A stretch of 64,000 bases of DNA from Sulfitobacter faviae (GCF_029870955.1 NZ_PGFQ01000001.1:2418001-2482000), one strand, 5' to 3'; counted from the stretch's first letter, positions 46,284-59,405 are shown. Notes: generated by a model from the sequence alone, not told the origin. Made by a program: numbers and translations.

Positions 46284-48370
46284 GTGCCAGATCTGCTGAT
46301 TGAACTTTTTTCCGAAGAAATTCCCGCGCGGATGCAGAAACGCGCGGGCGAAGACCTGCAAAAGCTGGTGACCAACGGTTTGGTCGAGGCCGGTCTGACC
46401 TATGGCTCCGCTGCCGTCTTCACCACGCCGCGCCGCCTGACGCTCGCGCTTGGCGACATGCTCGCCGCCAGCCCGCGACAGGTTGAGGAACGCAAGGGCC
46501 CCAAGGCTGACGCGCCCGAGAAAGCCGTCGAAGGTTTCCTCCGCGGCGCGGGTCTGACCCGCGACCAGCTTGAGGAGCGCGACACGCCCAAGGGCAAGGT
46601 GCTCTTCGCCAAGATCGAGAAGCCGGGCCGCCCCGCCGCCGAGATCGTGGCCGAGGTGCTGGAGCAGACCATCCGCAATTTCCCCTGGCCAAAGTCCATG
46701 CGGTGGGGCAGTGGTAGCCTGAAATGGGTCCGCCCGCTGCATTCCATCCTCTGCGTGATCAGCGATGAGGCCGGGGCCGAGGTGGTGCCGCTGACCATCG
46801 ACGGGATCACCGCCGGGAACACCACGCGCGGGCACCGTTTCCTCGCCCCCGACGAGATCGAAGTCGCGGGTTTCGAGGATTATCAGGACAAGCTCAGCCG
46901 CGCCTTTGTCGTGCTCGACCCCGCGACGCGGGCCGATACGATTTGGCATGATGCCACCAACATGGCCTTCGCCGCCGGGCTGGAAGTGGTTGAGGACGCA
47001 GGGCTTCTGGCCGAGGTCGCGGCCTGGTGGAATACCCCGTCGTGCTGATGGGCCGCATCGGCGAGGATTTCCTCGGCCTGCCGCCGGAGGTGCTGCAAAC
47101 CTCGATGAAAGAGCATCAGAAGTTCTTCTCGGTCCGCAACCCGAAGTCGGGGCAGATCGAGCGGTTCGTCACCGTCGCCAACCGCACCACCGCCGACGAG
47201 GGCGCCACGATCCTTGCGGGCAACGAAAAGGTGCTGGGCGCGCGGCTGTCGGATGCCAAGTTCTTCTGGGACAACGACTTGCGCAGCGTCACCACCGGCG
47301 CGGGCATGGAGACTTGGGTCAAGGCGCTGGAAAACGTGACCTTCCATAACAAGCTCGGCACCCAGGCCGAGTTGATCGACCGCATGGCGACCCTCTCGCG
47401 CGAATTGGCGCCGCTGGTCGGTGCTGACGCCGATGAGGCCGAAAAGGCTGCCCGCGTCGCTAAGGCCGACCTCAGCTCCGAGATGGTCTATGAATTCCCC
47501 GAGTTGCAGGGCCTGATGGGCAGCTACTACGCGCGCAGGGCGGGGATGTCGGATGCCGTCGCAGACGCCGCCAAAGACCACTACGCGCCGCTGGGACCGT
47601 CCGACGACGTGCCGACCGCGCCAGTGTCGATTGCCGTGGCTTTGGCCGAGAAGATCGACAAGTTGACCGGGTTCTGGGCCATCGACGAGAAGCCGACCGG
47701 TAGCAAGGACCCCTTCGCGCTGCGTCGTGCGGCCTTGGGTGTGATCCGGATTTTGGTGGAGAATGATGTGTCGCTGTCACTGAACGACGTACTGGGCCAA
47801 AGCGCCGAGATCGTCGGCGACCGTGACGCGGGCCGGGCTGACACTGCCGACATTCTGGGCTTCATCCACGACCGCCTCAAAGTCTACCTGCGCGACCAAG
47901 GCATCCGTCACGACGTCATCGACGCCTGCATCGCCATGGACGGCAGCGACGACCTCACCCTGCTGGTCAAACGCGCCCGTGCCCTGTCGGAAACGCTCAA
48001 AACCGACGATGGCGAAAACCTGATCCAAGGCTTCAAACGCGCCAACAACATCCTCAGCCAAGCCGAAGAGGCCGATGGCGTGGAATACTCCTTTGGCGCC
48101 GATCCGAAGTTTGCCGAGACGGAGGCCGAAAAAGACCTCTTCGCCGCACTCGACAAGGCAGAGGCCAAGATCACCCCGGCAATGGCGGCGCAGGATTTCT
48201 CGACCGCGATGGCGGCCATGGCCGAATTGCGCGGGCCGATCGATGCCTTCTTCGAGGCGGTGCAGGTCAACGCCGAGAACCCCACGGTGCGGCGCAACCG
48301 GCTTAATCTGCTGAGCCGCATCCGCACGATCTGTAGCGCCGTGGCGGACTTGACCAAACTGGACGGTTGA
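46284..48370 (+). CDS. glyS: glycine-tRNA ligase beta subunit (one frameshift)
   Basis: About 695 residues. tRNA-binding subunit of glycyl-tRNA synthetase. Starts at a GTG (MPDLLIELFSEEIPARM) with a GGGGG ribosome site. Contains TTPRRLTL, FPWPKSMRWG, the HD-like region and a C-terminal anticodon-binding domain ending RNRLNLLSRIRTI. The frame breaks at 47021: one G added in GCGGCC gives EVAGLVEYPVVLMG, which is family-typical. The gene is essential, so the break is an assembly error. Confidence 0.94.
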
Positions 48371-48444
48371 CCCCAGAGGGGGCGAGATCCCTTGCCCCTT
48401 CTGCCTCAACCCCTATGCTGCACCGGAACGATTAAGGTGCCGCA

Positions 48445-50979
48445 GTGCAGAACGACCCCCATACCACGCTGGTGACCCCCACCGCGCCGATTGCCAATAC
48501 CACCCACGGCGGGCGGGCCAAATGTTTGCAACGTCTCGTGCGGCTCGACCTGCCGGTGCCGCGCACCATCGCGCTGTCCTTTGACGCGGTGCAGCAGATC
48601 GCGCGGGGCAGATGCCCGACGTGCAGGCGGTGGTCGATCAGTTCCCGAAGGGTGCGCTGCTTTGCGTGCGGCCCTCCAGCCAAGACCCCGATTGGGGCGG
48701 GCCGGGGCGGTGCTGAACATCGGGATCAATGACGCGCTCTTTGAAAGCTACGCCGGCACCATTGGCGAAGGGCCAGCGGCGGCGCTTTATTCGCGTTTCG
48801 TGCAGTCCTACGCGGTCAATGTGGCCCGTCTCGACCCGGATATGTTCGACGATGTGAACGGCGATGGCCGCGCGGCGCTGATGGAATCCCTGCGCGCCTA
48901 TGAGGCCGAGACCGAAGAGCGTTTCCCCCAAGACCCGGCGACGCAATTGGCGGCGGTGCTGCGCTCCATGGCGCGGGCGTGGAACGGCACCTCGGCGCGG
49001 CTGCTGCGGCAGGCCAAGGGCGCGCCTGCGGATGCGGGGCTGGGGCTGGTGGTGCAGGAAATGGCCTTTGGCGTGGGGCAGGGGCAATGCGGCTCGGGCG
49101 TGTTGCAACTGGTCGATAGCGACACCGGCCTGCCGCAGATCACCGGGCGCTATCTGAGCCAGAGCCAAGGGCGCGATGCGCTCGAAGGCGATGCGGCGGC
49201 GATGTATCTCACCCGTGATCCGCGCGGGCAATCGCTCGAAGAATTGGTGCCCGAAGCTTTTGCGGAGTTGAAGGATCACGCGGCGCTGATGCGCAAGAGG
49301 CTGCGGGCCGAGATGCAGGTCGAGTTTGTGATCGATCAGGGCAAGCTGCATATCTTGGACGGTGTGAAGGTCGCGCGTTCTTCTCGGGCTGCCGTGCGCA
49401 TCGCCGTGGCGCTGGCCGATGAGGGGATCATCAGCCGCGAGGAAGCGCTGATGCGGGTACAGCCGCGCACGCTGTCGGAACTGCTGCACCGCCAAGTCGA
49501 CCCAAGCGCCAAGCGTGACGTGATCGGGCGCGGCATCGCCGCCAGCCCCGGGCGGCCACGGGGCGGATCGTCTTTTCCGCCAGCGACGCGCAGGCAAGTG
49601 CTGCACGCGGGGAGCCTTGCATCCTCGTCCGGCGTGAGACCTCGCCCGAGGATATTCGCGGCATGCATGCCGCCGCCGCCGTGCTGACCGAACGCGGCGG
49701 CATCACCAGCCATGCGGCGGTGATCGGGCGCGGCATGGGGCTGCCTTGCGTGGTCGGCGCTTCGAACATGCGCTTTGTGGTGACCCAACGGCAGATCATC
49801 GCCCCCGACGGGCGGGTCTTTGTCGAAGGCGACCAAGTTACCGTCGATGGCTCCACCGGGCAGGTGCTGGCGGGGGCGGCCAAGATGCAGGAGGCCGCGC
49901 TCGACGATACCTTCAACCGGCTGATGGGCTGGGCCGAGGACGTGGCTGATATTGGCATTCGCGCCAATGCCGACACGCCGACCGATGCCCAGACCGCGCG
50001 CAACTTCAACGCCCATGGCATCGGCCTGTGCCGGACCGAGCATATGTTCTTCGAGCCGGGCCGCCTCACCGTGATGCGCGAGATGATCTTTGCCGAAAGC
50101 GGCGAGGACCGCCGCGCCGTGCTCGAACGTCTGCTGCCCATGCAGCGCGAGGATTTCACCCAGCTTTTCCGCATCATGCAGGGCCAGCCGGTCTGCATCC
50201 GCTTGTTCGACCCGCCGCTGCATGAGTTCTTGCCCTCCGACAAAGCCGGGCAGCGCGAATTGGCCGAGGCGCTTGGCCTGCAAATGTCCGACGTGACGCG
50301 CCGCGTGGCGGCGATGACGGAGTATAACCCGATGCTGGGCCTGCGCGGCGTGCGGCTCGGGGTCACGGTGCCCGAGATCTACGAAATGCAGGCCCGTGCG
50401 ATCTTTGAAGCGACCATTGAGGCCAGCCGCGATGGCGAGCCGGTGGTGCCCGAGATCATGATCCCGCTGGTCAGCGCTCGCCGCGAGGTGGAACTGGTTA
50501 AGGCCAGCGTCGATGCCGTGGCCGCCGCCGTGCGCAGCGAGCGTGACGCGAGCTTTACCTACCGCCTTGGCGTCATGGTGGAGACCCCGCGCGCCTGTCT
50601 GCGCGCCGATGATATCGCGCCGCATTGCGCCTTCCTCAGCTTCGGGACCAACGACCTGACGCAGATGACCTACGGACTCTCGCGCGATGATGCGGGCCGC
50701 TTCATGTCGAACTACGTCCAGCAGGGGGTCTATCCAGAGGATCCCTTCCATGTGCTTGACACCGATGGGGTCGGCGAATTGCTGCAACTCGGGGCGGAAA
50801 GAGGGCGCAAGGCGCAGCCCGGAATCACCCTTTCCATCTGTGGGGAGCATGGCGGCAACCCCGAATCCATCGCCTTTTGCCGCGAATCGGGGTTCGATTA
50901 TGTTTCCTGCTCGCCATTTCGCGTGCCAGTTGCACGTCTGGCCGCCGCCCAACTCGCCATTGCCCACAAGATCGGGTAG
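48445..50979 (+). CDS. ppdK: PEP-utilising enzyme, pyruvate phosphate dikinase-like (three frameshifts)
   Basis: About 845 residues after repair. Interconverts pyruvate and PEP, or is a close relative. The N-terminal nucleotide-binding part is shorter than in plant PPDK. The swivelling domain carries the phospho-histidine in GGITSHAAVIGRGMGLPCVV, and the TIM-barrel PEP site has LCRTEHMFF, LGVMVETPRA and FLSFGTNDLTQM. Start GTG 48445. Breaks at GGGG 48605-48608, GGGG 48704-48707 and GGG 49550-49552 are each repaired by one G. It follows glyS by 74 bases. Confidence 0.85.
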
Positions 50980-51108
50980 GGGCGGCGGGCTCCAGCCCAA
51001 TTTATACCATAATTCGGCGAGTTTCTGCACATAACGTCTGGTTGGGTTTACCGCCGGGAACCTTTTGGCTATCCGCCCCGCAGCCCTAACAATGATGCGA
51101 GGCGCATA

Positions 51109-51750
51109 ATGCGTTTTATCCGGTCGATCTCTTTTGCTCTTTCCATGGCGCTGTGCAGCAGCCCGCTGGCGGTTCAGGCCAGCTCTGAAAGTGCGAGCGA
51201 TCTTGCGCAGATTGAAATTCAAGGTCTGAAGTCCGCCGGTGCGGCGCGGCTTCAGGAGATGGTCGCACAGCCCGTGTCGGCCAGCGAGACAGATGTGAAA
51301 TTCTCCACGGCTTGGATCGACAGCCAGCCCAAGGCCGAAGGCAACGCTGAGTTGCAGTGCCTTGCCGAAGCGCTCTATTTCGAGGCACGTGGCGAGACGG
51401 TCAAAGGCCAGTTCGCCGTGGCCGAAGTGATCATGAACCGCGTGAAATCCGCCCGTTTCCCCGGCACGCTTTGCGGCGTGATCAACCAAGGGACCGGGCG
51501 CAAGTATCAGTGCCAGTTCACCTACACCTGCGACGGCCACAAAGAGGTCATCAATGAGCCGCGCGCTTTTGCCCGTGTCTCGAAAGTCGCGCGTGCGATC
51601 ATCGACGGCAGCGCGCCGAAGCTGACCAATGGCGCGACCCACTATCACACCACTGCCGTGAACCCCAATTGGGCGCGGGTCTATACCAAGACCGCGCGGA
51701 TCGGGCAGCACCTCTTCTATCGCCACACATGGAAGACCGCCTCGAACTGA
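51109..51750 (+). CDS. cell wall hydrolase (SleB/CwlJ type)
   Basis: 213 residues with a signal peptide (SISFALSMALCSSPLAVQA). The Hydrolase_2 domain from about residue 85 holds the conserved CLAEALYFEARGE with the presumed catalytic Glu, then AEVIMNRVKSARFPGTLCG and CQFTYTCDG. It likely cleaves peptidoglycan glycan or peptide bonds. The ATG at 51109 follows GCGAGGCGCATA. Confidence 0.9.
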   Translation: MRFIRSISFALSMALCSSPLAVQASSESASDLAQIEIQGLKSAGAARLQEMVAQPVSASETDVKFSTAWIDSQPKAEGNAELQCLAEALYFEARGETVKGQFAVAEVIMNRVKSARFPGTLCGVINQGTGRKYQCQFTYTCDGHKEVINEPRAFARVSKVARAIIDGSAPKLTNGATHYHTTAVNPNWARVYTKTARIGQHLFYRHTWKTASN

Positions 51751-51856
51751 GGGGCGGGATGTGCCTTCGGGTGCTGGCCTGCCGCCGGTGGGCCTGCTAA
51801 ATGTGCATCGAAGCGCCCCCGGTGGGGCCATTACCCTGATCCGATAGGCGCTGCCG

Positions 51857-52781
51857 ATGTCCGACGACGAAATTCGACTTGCCTTTGCCCACCCTTCCGA
51901 GCGGGCAGAGACGATGGCCGGCCCCGAGCCGCGTGATCGTATCTCACTGCGCGATCACATCGTCGAGGTTGAGATCGGTGCCTTTCAGGCCGAGCGGGAC
52001 GTGACCCAGCGGGTCTGCTTTAACGTGGTGGTCGAGGTGGCCCCCTGACGGGTGTGGTGGACGACGATGTCGACCGTATCCTGTCTTACGACCGCGTGAC
52101 CGAAGCCATCGCCGCCGAGCTTGCCGCCGAACGGCTCAACCTTTTGGAAACGCTGGCCGAACGGGTCGCCGACCGTATCCTGATCGAGCCGCAAGCGATG
52201 CGGGTCTTCGTGCGGATCGAAAAGCTCGACCGGGGCCCCGGTGCCCTTGGGGTCGAGATCGTCCGCGCGCGGGAGGAGGCGGCAGCGCAGGACGCGGACC
52301 AAAAGACCCCGCAGCCGCGCGTGGTTTACCTTTCCAATGCGGCGATTGCCTCGACGCGTTTGCCGGGATGGCTGGATCAATTTGAAGCGGCGGCGGAGCC
52401 GGTGATCCTTTGCGTCGGACCTTCCGACATCCCGCGCCACAGGCCGAAGATGAAAAGGCGCAGCGCCACATCGACCTCTTGGCAATCGAACAGAACGCTT
52501 GGATGCTTTTGGCCCGTGATCCGCGCTGCGCGGTGGTCGGCAGCCGGACGGAGTTGGACTGGGCCATGAAGAACGGCCAGATCAGCATCTGGGCGCCTGC
52601 GCGGATCGTGCTCGACGCAGTGGACGGCCCCGCCGCCCCGCCAAGCGCAGCACCCGCTTTGGCCGCTTGGTTCGCCGAGAGTTCATCGGCCTGCGAATTG
52701 GTGCTGATTGGCGCGGAGCGGCCCGAGGGCGCGAAACTGCCGCTACGCCTACTTGACGTCGACCGCGCGGAGATCCTGTGA
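51857..52781 (+). CDS. folB: dihydroneopterin aldolase, long form (two frameshifts)
   Basis: About 308 residues after repair, against about 120 in E. coli FolB. The N-terminal half is the FolB fold (ISLRDHIVEVEIGAFQAER, then SYDRVTEAIAAELAAERLNL). The C-terminal half (from about 165, HIDLLAIEQNAWMLL onward) is an extra domain of unknown role typical of Rhodobacteraceae. One C is missing at C5 52041-52045 and one at CCC 52431-52433. The stop overlaps the folP ATG (TGATG). Confidence 0.85.
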
Positions 52782-53794
52782 TGACCGACTACCACCGCCC
52801 CTTGGTTCAAATCGGCCCCGCGCGGCCCGAAGCTGCGCTGACCCTCGCGGGCGGTTGGGGCTGGTTCACCCATGTTGAAGTCCTGTCGCGCGGGCAGACG
52901 CCGCGCGTGATCCCGGCAGATGCGCTCCCCTCCGCCGCGCGAGATGCATTGACCGCGCCGCGCCCGGCCATTGCGGGGTTGAGTTTCGACCGCCCCCGCG
53001 TGATGGGCATCCTCAATGCCACGCCTGACAGTTTCTCAGACGGGGGCCGCCATGCCGACCCGAAGGTCGCGGTTGCGGCGGGGGCGGCGATGCGGGCGGC
53101 GGGGGTCGATATGCTCGACATTGGCGGGGAATCCACACGCCCCGGAGCGGAGACCGTGCCGGAGGACGAAGAAATCGCGCGTGTTCGGCCGGTGATCGAA
53201 GGGCTGCGGGCGGCCGGGGAGGGGGCGATCAGCATCGACACCCGCAAGGCTGCCGTGGCCGAAGCCGCCGTGGCGGCGGGGGCGGATCTGGTCAATGACG
53301 TGGCAGGGCTGACCTTCGACCCGGCGCTTGCGCCCTTCTGCGCGGCGCGGGGGCTGCCGGTCTGTGTGATGCATGCCCAAGGCGACCCGGCCACGATGCA
53401 ACGCGACCCGCGCTATGATGACGTGCTGCTCGACGTCTATGACTATCTGGCCGAACGCATCGCGGCGCTTGAGGCACAGGGCATCCCGCGCGCAAATATC
53501 ATCGCCGATCCGGGCATCGGCTTTGGCAAGACGCTGGAGCACAACCTTGCGCTGCTCGCGCGGCTGAGCCTGTTCCACAGCCTCGGGGTGCCGATCTTGC
53601 TCGGCGCGTCGCGCAAACGTTTCATCGGCACGATCGGCGGCGGCGCGGCGGGGGAAGATCGCGCGCCCGGCTCCATCGCGGTGGCCCTGGCGGCGCTGAA
53701 CCACGGGGTCCAAGTCTTGCGTGTCCACGATGTGGCGCAAACCATTCAATCCATTTTACTTTATCGTTCGGCACTGGCAGGTAAAGAGATATGA
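52781..53794 (+). CDS. folP: dihydropteroate synthase
   Basis: 337 residues. Joins p-aminobenzoate to dihydropterin pyrophosphate. The first 60 residues are a family-specific extension. The TIM barrel then shows [57 protein letters not shown] and GASRKRFIG. Coupled on both sides: it overlaps folB by 1 base and glmM by 4. Confidence 0.96.
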   Translation: MTDYHRPLVQIGPARPEAALTLAGGWGWFTHVEVLSRGQTPRVIPADALPSAARDALTAPRPAIAGLSFDRPRVMGILNATPDSFSDGGRHADPKVAVAAGAAMRAAGVDMLDIGGESTRPGAETVPEDEEIARVRPVIEGLRAAGEGAISIDTRKAAVAEAAVAAGADLVNDVAGLTFDPALAPFCAARGLPVCVMHAQGDPATMQRDPRYDDVLLDVYDYLAERIAALEAQGIPRANIIADPGIGFGKTLEHNLALLARLSLFHSLGVPILLGASRKRFIGTIGGGAAGEDRAPGSIAVALAALNHGVQVLRVHDVAQTIQSILLYRSALAGKEI

Positions 53795-55137
53795 CAAAGC
53801 TCTTTGGTACAGACGGCGTGCGCGGCACCGCCAATATTTACCCCATGACCGCCGACATGGCGCTGCGCATCGGTGCCGCCGTCGGGCGCTATTTCCGGCG
53901 TGAGAAACGCGGCGTGCACCGTGTGGTCATCGGCAAAGACACGCGCCTGTCAGGCTATATGTTCGAGAACGCGCTGACCGCGGGCCTCACCAGCACCGGC
54001 ATGAACGTGTTGTTGCTGGGGCCGGTGCCGACACCGGCGGTGGGGCTTTTGACGCGCTCCATGCGGGCCGATCTGGGGGTAATGATCTCGGCCAGTCACA
54101 ACCCGGCCAGCGACAATGGCATCAAGTTCTTCGGCCCGGATGGGTTCAAACTCTCCGATCAGGTCGAGCAGGAAATCGAAGCGCTGGTCGCCGAAGGGGT
54201 CGAGCCATCGGCGCCGGATCAGATTGGCCGGGCCAAGCGCATCGACGACAGCCGCTTTCGCTATATCGAACGGGTCAAATCCTCTTTCCCGCGGCAGATG
54301 CGTCTTGATGGGTTGAAGGTGGTGATCGACTGCGCCCATGGCGCGGCCTATCACGTGGCGCCGATGGCGCTGTGGGAATTGGGCGCGAATGTGATCCCCG
54401 TGGGCGTGGACCCGAACGGGTTCAACATCAACGATGGCTGCGGTTCCACCCAGCCGCAATCGGCGGCGGAGGCCGTGGTGGCCAATGGTGCCGATGTGGG
54501 CATCTGCCTTGATGGCGACGCCGACCGGGTGATCCTGATCGATCAGAATGGCCGCATCGGCGACGGCGATCAGTTCATGGCGCTGATGGCCGCGCGTTGG
54601 GCCGAAGAGGAGCGTCTTGCGGGCAAGGCGCTCGTCGCCACGGTGATGAGCAATCTGGGGCTGGAGCGTTTCCTGAACGACCGCGGCGTGCGGCTGGAGC
54701 GGACCGGCGTCGGCGACCGCTATGTGGTGGAGCGGATGCGCGAAGGGGGCTTCAACCTCGGGGGGGAGCAGTCGGGCCATATCGTGATGACCGACTACGC
54801 GACCACGGGCGACGGGTTGATGGCTGGGATGCAGTTTCTGGCCGAGATGGTCCGCTCGGGCAAGCCTGCCTCAGAACTGCTCTACCAATTCGACCCGGTG
54901 CCGCAGCTGCTGAAAAACGTGCGCTTCTCTGCCGGGCAGACCCCGCTGGAAGACGCGCAGGTCAAAGCCGCCATCGCGCAGGCCGAAGCCGATCTGGCGC
55001 AGGGCGGGCGGCTGTTGATCCGAAAATCGGGCACGGAACCCTTGGTGCGCGTCATGGCCGAACATGAGGACGCGGCACTGATGGAGCGTGCCGTCGACAG
55101 CGTGGTCGAGGCGGTGAATACGGCGGTGGGCAGCTAA
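53791..55137 (+). CDS. glmM: phosphoglucosamine mutase
   Basis: 448 residues. Converts glucosamine-6-phosphate to glucosamine-1-phosphate for peptidoglycan and LPS precursors. Starts [15 protein letters not shown]. The phosphoserine loop is [17 protein letters not shown] (S102), the metal site [13 protein letters not shown], the sugar site GGEQSGH and the phosphate-binding loop [12 protein letters not shown]. The ATG overlaps the folP stop. The gene is intact. Confidence 0.97.
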   Translation: MTKLFGTDGVRGTANIYPMTADMALRIGAAVGRYFRREKRGVHRVVIGKDTRLSGYMFENALTAGLTSTGMNVLLLGPVPTPAVGLLTRSMRADLGVMISASHNPASDNGIKFFGPDGFKLSDQVEQEIEALVAEGVEPSAPDQIGRAKRIDDSRFRYIERVKSSFPRQMRLDGLKVVIDCAHGAAYHVAPMALWELGANVIPVGVDPNGFNINDGCGSTQPQSAAEAVVANGADVGICLDGDADRVILIDQNGRIGDGDQFMALMAARWAEEERLAGKALVATVMSNLGLERFLNDRGVRLERTGVGDRYVVERMREGGFNLGGEQSGHIVMTDYATTGDGLMAGMQFLAEMVRSGKPASELLYQFDPVPQLLKNVRFSAGQTPLEDAQVKAAIAQAEADLAQGGRLLIRKSGTEPLVRVMAEHEDAALMERAVDSVVEAVNTAVGS

Positions 55138-55143
55138 GCTGTT

Positions 55144-56061
55144 CTACCCGCGCTGGAACAACCGTTTCAGCGCGCCGTATTGGCTGAGCCCGACCCCCGC
55201 AAGGATCAGCGCCATCGCGTAAAGCAGCGACATCGGCAGCGGCTCTGACAGGACCAGCGCGCCCAGCAGGACCGACCAGACCGGCACTTGGTAGTTCACC
55301 AGTGACATGAAGACCGGCCCCGCGGTGCGCACCACATAGACCCGCAAAAACGCCGCGCCCGCGGTGGGGATGAGGCCGAGAAAGGCCAGCACGGCCAGTA
55401 TCTTGGGCGCGGGCAGGGGCGGCGGCCCTCGCTGAGGAAGGCTGCGGGCAACATGACCACGGCACCGATCAGCATCAGCACCGTCCCCAGCCCAATTGGA
55501 TCCACAGAAGGCAGCCGCCGCATGAGGATCGAGCTGACCGCATAGCAAGAGGCCGCGGCGACGCAGGCCATCCGCCCCGCCGTTTCCATCGCAGCGCCGG
55601 TGCTTTCAAACGCCTGCCCGCCGATCAACACGACGACGCCGATAAAACCGATGACAAAGCCGCCGACCTTGCGCGGGGTCATGCGCTCCCCCGGCAACAG
55701 GAAATGGGCCATGGGTAGGACGATCAGTGCCACGGAAGCCATGGTCACCCCGGCAAAGCCCGAGGTCACATATTGCTGCCCCATGCGAGCAGCGAAAAGG
55801 GCAGGGCCGAGCTGATGATGCCGATGGTCACCAGCACGAGGATGTCGGAGGCAGAGGGGCGTGCGGTGAAAAGCGCGAACCCCCGCAGGGCCCAGAGCGC
55901 CAGCATCACCACCGCCGCCAACCCGATCCGTGAGGCGGCGAGCCAGAAAGGCGTGATCCCGGTGAGCGCCACTTCGGTAAAGAGGAAGGTGCCCCCCAGA
56001 CAAACCCCAAAAGGGCGATCAGCAGCCAGCTTGTCAGCGTGATTTGGGGCGTGGTGTTCAT
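55144..56061 (-). CDS. EamA/DMT-family transporter (three frameshifts)
   Basis: About 306 residues after repair, with ten membrane helices in two EamA repeats. The N-terminus is MNTTPQITLTSWLLIALLGF and the second repeat has AFLRVYVVRTAGPVF and LVNYQVPVWSVLLGA. Single bases are missing at C6 55992-55997, CCCC 55779-55782 and CCC 55426-55428. With three breaks, true decay cannot be excluded for this non-essential gene, but the error pattern matches its neighbours. Convergent with glmM, 6 bases apart. Confidence 0.8.
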
Positions 56062-56137
56062 CGGGGCTCCGGCGTAAAGGCAAAGACCCCGGCGCGAGGC
56101 CAGGGTCGATGTCGTCTTATCTTTGGGGAGATTTGGC

Positions 56138-57193
<1,056 letters not shown>

Positions 57194-57294
57194 TCACCAT
57201 AGCGAAGTTGTGCTTAGTGGCCATTGTCATCGCAGAGGTATTTGTGAAAGGATGAAGATAGTTATTCGTGGTATCGCTCTAAAACGGAAAAATC

Positions 57295-57750
57295 ATGCTT
57301 GATGATCTGGATCGCCGTATTCTGCGCTATTGGCAGGCGGAGCCGAGTCTCAGCCCCGGGGAATTGGCGGAGCGCTGCAATATCACCTCCGGCAAAGCGG
57401 CGCGGCGGATTGCGCGGCTGCAAGATCAGGTGATCGTGCAGGGCAGCGGGGTGGTGATCGATTGGGCGGCGCTTGGCTATGCTTTGGAAGTGTCCTTGCG
57501 GGTGACCTTGGATAAGACGCAGGCCAATGCTTTTGATGTCTTCATGGCCGAGGCGCGGCAGGTGCCTGAGGTGATCGAGTTGCAGACCTTTTTGGGGCGG
57601 GTTGATCTGCGGCTGTCGATCATTGCGCGGGACATGGGGCATTATCAGCAGATTTACCGCAGTCGCATCCTGACCCTGCCGCATATCGCTGAGATCGAGG
57701 CGCTGATGCATGTGGCGCGGATCAAGACGCAGGAGGGGCTGCCGCTGTGA
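57295..57750 (+). CDS. Lrp/AsnC-family regulator, first of a coupled pair
   Basis: 151 residues: N-terminal helix-turn-helix (LDDLDRRILRYWQAEPSLSP, then NITSGKAARRIARLQ) and a C-terminal ligand/RAM domain (YALEVSLRVTLDK, then FLGRVDLRLSIIARD). Divergent from ilvC. The stop overlaps the next gene's GTG start by 4 bases, so the two proteins are made together and may form a hetero-oligomer. Confidence 0.85.
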   Translation: MLDDLDRRILRYWQAEPSLSPGELAERCNITSGKAARRIARLQDQVIVQGSGVVIDWAALGYALEVSLRVTLDKTQANAFDVFMAEARQVPEVIELQTFLGRVDLRLSIIARDMGHYQQIYRSRILTLPHIAEIEALMHVARIKTQEGLPL

Positions 57751-58202
57751 TCGAGCTTGATGACATTGACCGCGCTTTGCTGCGGGCGCTGGCGCGGGAC
57801 GCCAATCAAAGTGCCAGTGCCTTGGGGCGCCGCTTGGGTCTGTCGCAGCCTGCGACATGGCGGCGGATCAAACGGCTGGAGGAGGGCGGCGCGATTGCCG
57901 GGCGGCGGTTGCGCTTGAATGCCGAGGCTTTGGGCTTTGGCGTTACGGTGTTTCTGGGGATCAAGCTGGCCACGCGCGGGCGGGTCAGTTTGGAGGATTT
58001 CGAGCGGGCGGTTTCGGCCATTCCCGAGGTGCAGACGGTGGAGCATGTTTTGGGGTTGTTCGACTATCGTCTGCGGGTCGTGGCGCGGGATTTGCCGGAC
58101 TTCGAGCGTGTGCTCAGGCGGCGGATCATGACCTTGCCCGGCGCGGGGGAGGTGGAGGCCAATGTGCTGTTGAGCGAAGAGCGCCTGCCGGGGCCGCTTT
58201 AG
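57747..58202 (+). CDS. Lrp/AsnC-family regulator, second of a coupled pair
   Basis: 151 residues, same layout as its neighbour: helix-turn-helix with SASALGRRLGLSQPATWRRI, and RAM domain with FGVTVFLGIKLA and FDYRLRVVARDLPDF. It starts at a GTG inside the upstream stop (GTGA). A class V aminotransferase gene follows after 62 bases and may be a target. Confidence 0.87.
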   Translation: MIELDDIDRALLRALARDANQSASALGRRLGLSQPATWRRIKRLEEGGAIAGRRLRLNAEALGFGVTVFLGIKLATRGRVSLEDFERAVSAIPEVQTVEHVLGLFDYRLRVVARDLPDFERVLRRRIMTLPGAGEVEANVLLSEERLPGPL

Positions 58203-58264
58203 CCGCATTTGCCTTTTGCCGTGGCGGGCCATATGCCTTTGCTTCGAATGATGGAGGAAGAACA

Positions 58265-59387
58265 ATGGCATTGCTCGACACGGTAGACCCTTCGGGGCTT
58301 GATGAATTCAGCGTGGTCTTTACCGACCGGTCGCTCAACCACATGTCGGCGGAGTTTCAGCAGGTCATGCGCGACCTCTCGACCTGGCTGGGTGAGGTGT
58401 ATAACGCCGATGCCGTGGCGCTGGTGCCCGGTGGCGGCACCTATGCGATGGAGGCCGTGGCGCGGCAGTTCGCACGGGGCAGGATGTGCTGGTGGTGCGC
58501 AACGGCTGGTTCTCTTACCGCTGGAGCCAGATCATCGAAAGTGCCGATCTGACCAATAGCGCCGAGGTGATGAAGGCACGGATGCAGGGCAACGCCAGCC
58601 CCGCGCCCTTTGCGCCCGCCCCGATTGACGAGGTCACCGCCGCGATCCGCGCGCAGAAGCCGCAGGTGGTGTTCGCGCCGCATGTGGAGACAAGCTCGGG
58701 CATGATCCTGCCGGATGACTATATCAAGGAAATGGCCAGGGCGGCCCATGAGGTGGGCGCGCTGATGGTGCTTGATTGCATCGCCTCGGGCTGTGTCTGG
58801 GTGGATATGAAGGCGCTTGGGGTCGATGTGCTGATCTCGGCCCGCAGAAGGGGTGGAGTGCCTCGCCCTCGGCCGGTTTGGTGATGATGTCGGCGCGGGC
58901 CGAGGCGCGGCTGACTGAGACCACTTCGGACAGTTTTGCTATCGATCTGCGCAAATGGCGCGACATCATGAAGGCCTATGAGGCGGGCGGCCATGCCTAT
59001 CACGCGACCATGCCGACGGACGCGCTGCGCGTGTTCCGCGATACGGTGAAAGAGACGCGGGACTATGGGTTCGACCGGCTGAAAGAGGCGCAGTGGCGTT
59101 TGGGCGAGGCGGTGCGTCAGGCCTTGGCCGACCGCGGTGTAACCTCAGTCGCCGCAGAGGGGTTCGCCGCGCCGGGGGTGGTCGTGTGCTATACTGCTGA
59201 TCCCGATGTGCAAAACGGCAAAGCTTTCGCCGCCCATGGCATGCAGATCGCCGCCGGTGTGCCGTTGCAGGTGGGGGAGCCCGATGATTTCCGCACCTTC
59301 CGTCTGGGGCTGTTCGGGCTGGACAAGCTCTATGATGTCGACGCGACCGTGGCGCGGCTGACGGCGGTGTTGGACGAGGTTCTGTAA
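58265..59387 (+). CDS. class V aminotransferase (alanine-glyoxylate/serine-pyruvate type), two frameshifts
   Basis: About 374 residues, fold type I PLP enzyme. LVPGGGTYAMEAVARQF binds the cofactor phosphate, FAPHVETSSGMILPDD contacts substrate, LDCIASGC holds the PLP Asp and APQKGWSASPS the Schiff-base Lys. One G is missing at GGGG 58476-58479 and one C at CCC 58841-58843. GGAGGAAG precedes the ATG. The amino donor is not evident; it lies downstream of the paired Lrp regulators. Confidence 0.85.
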
Positions 59388-59405
59388 GACCTTCTGCGCC
59401 GCGGT

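Noticed and set aside
48371..48430. hairpin after glyS
   Set aside because: An imperfect GGGGGC/GCCCC pairing without a T run is too weak to call a terminator.
57295..58202. the Lrp pair as AhbA/AhbB siroheme decarboxylase
   Set aside because: These also come as Lrp-like pairs, but there are no heme d1 or alternative heme genes nearby and both proteins keep a typical DNA-binding helix-turn-helix.
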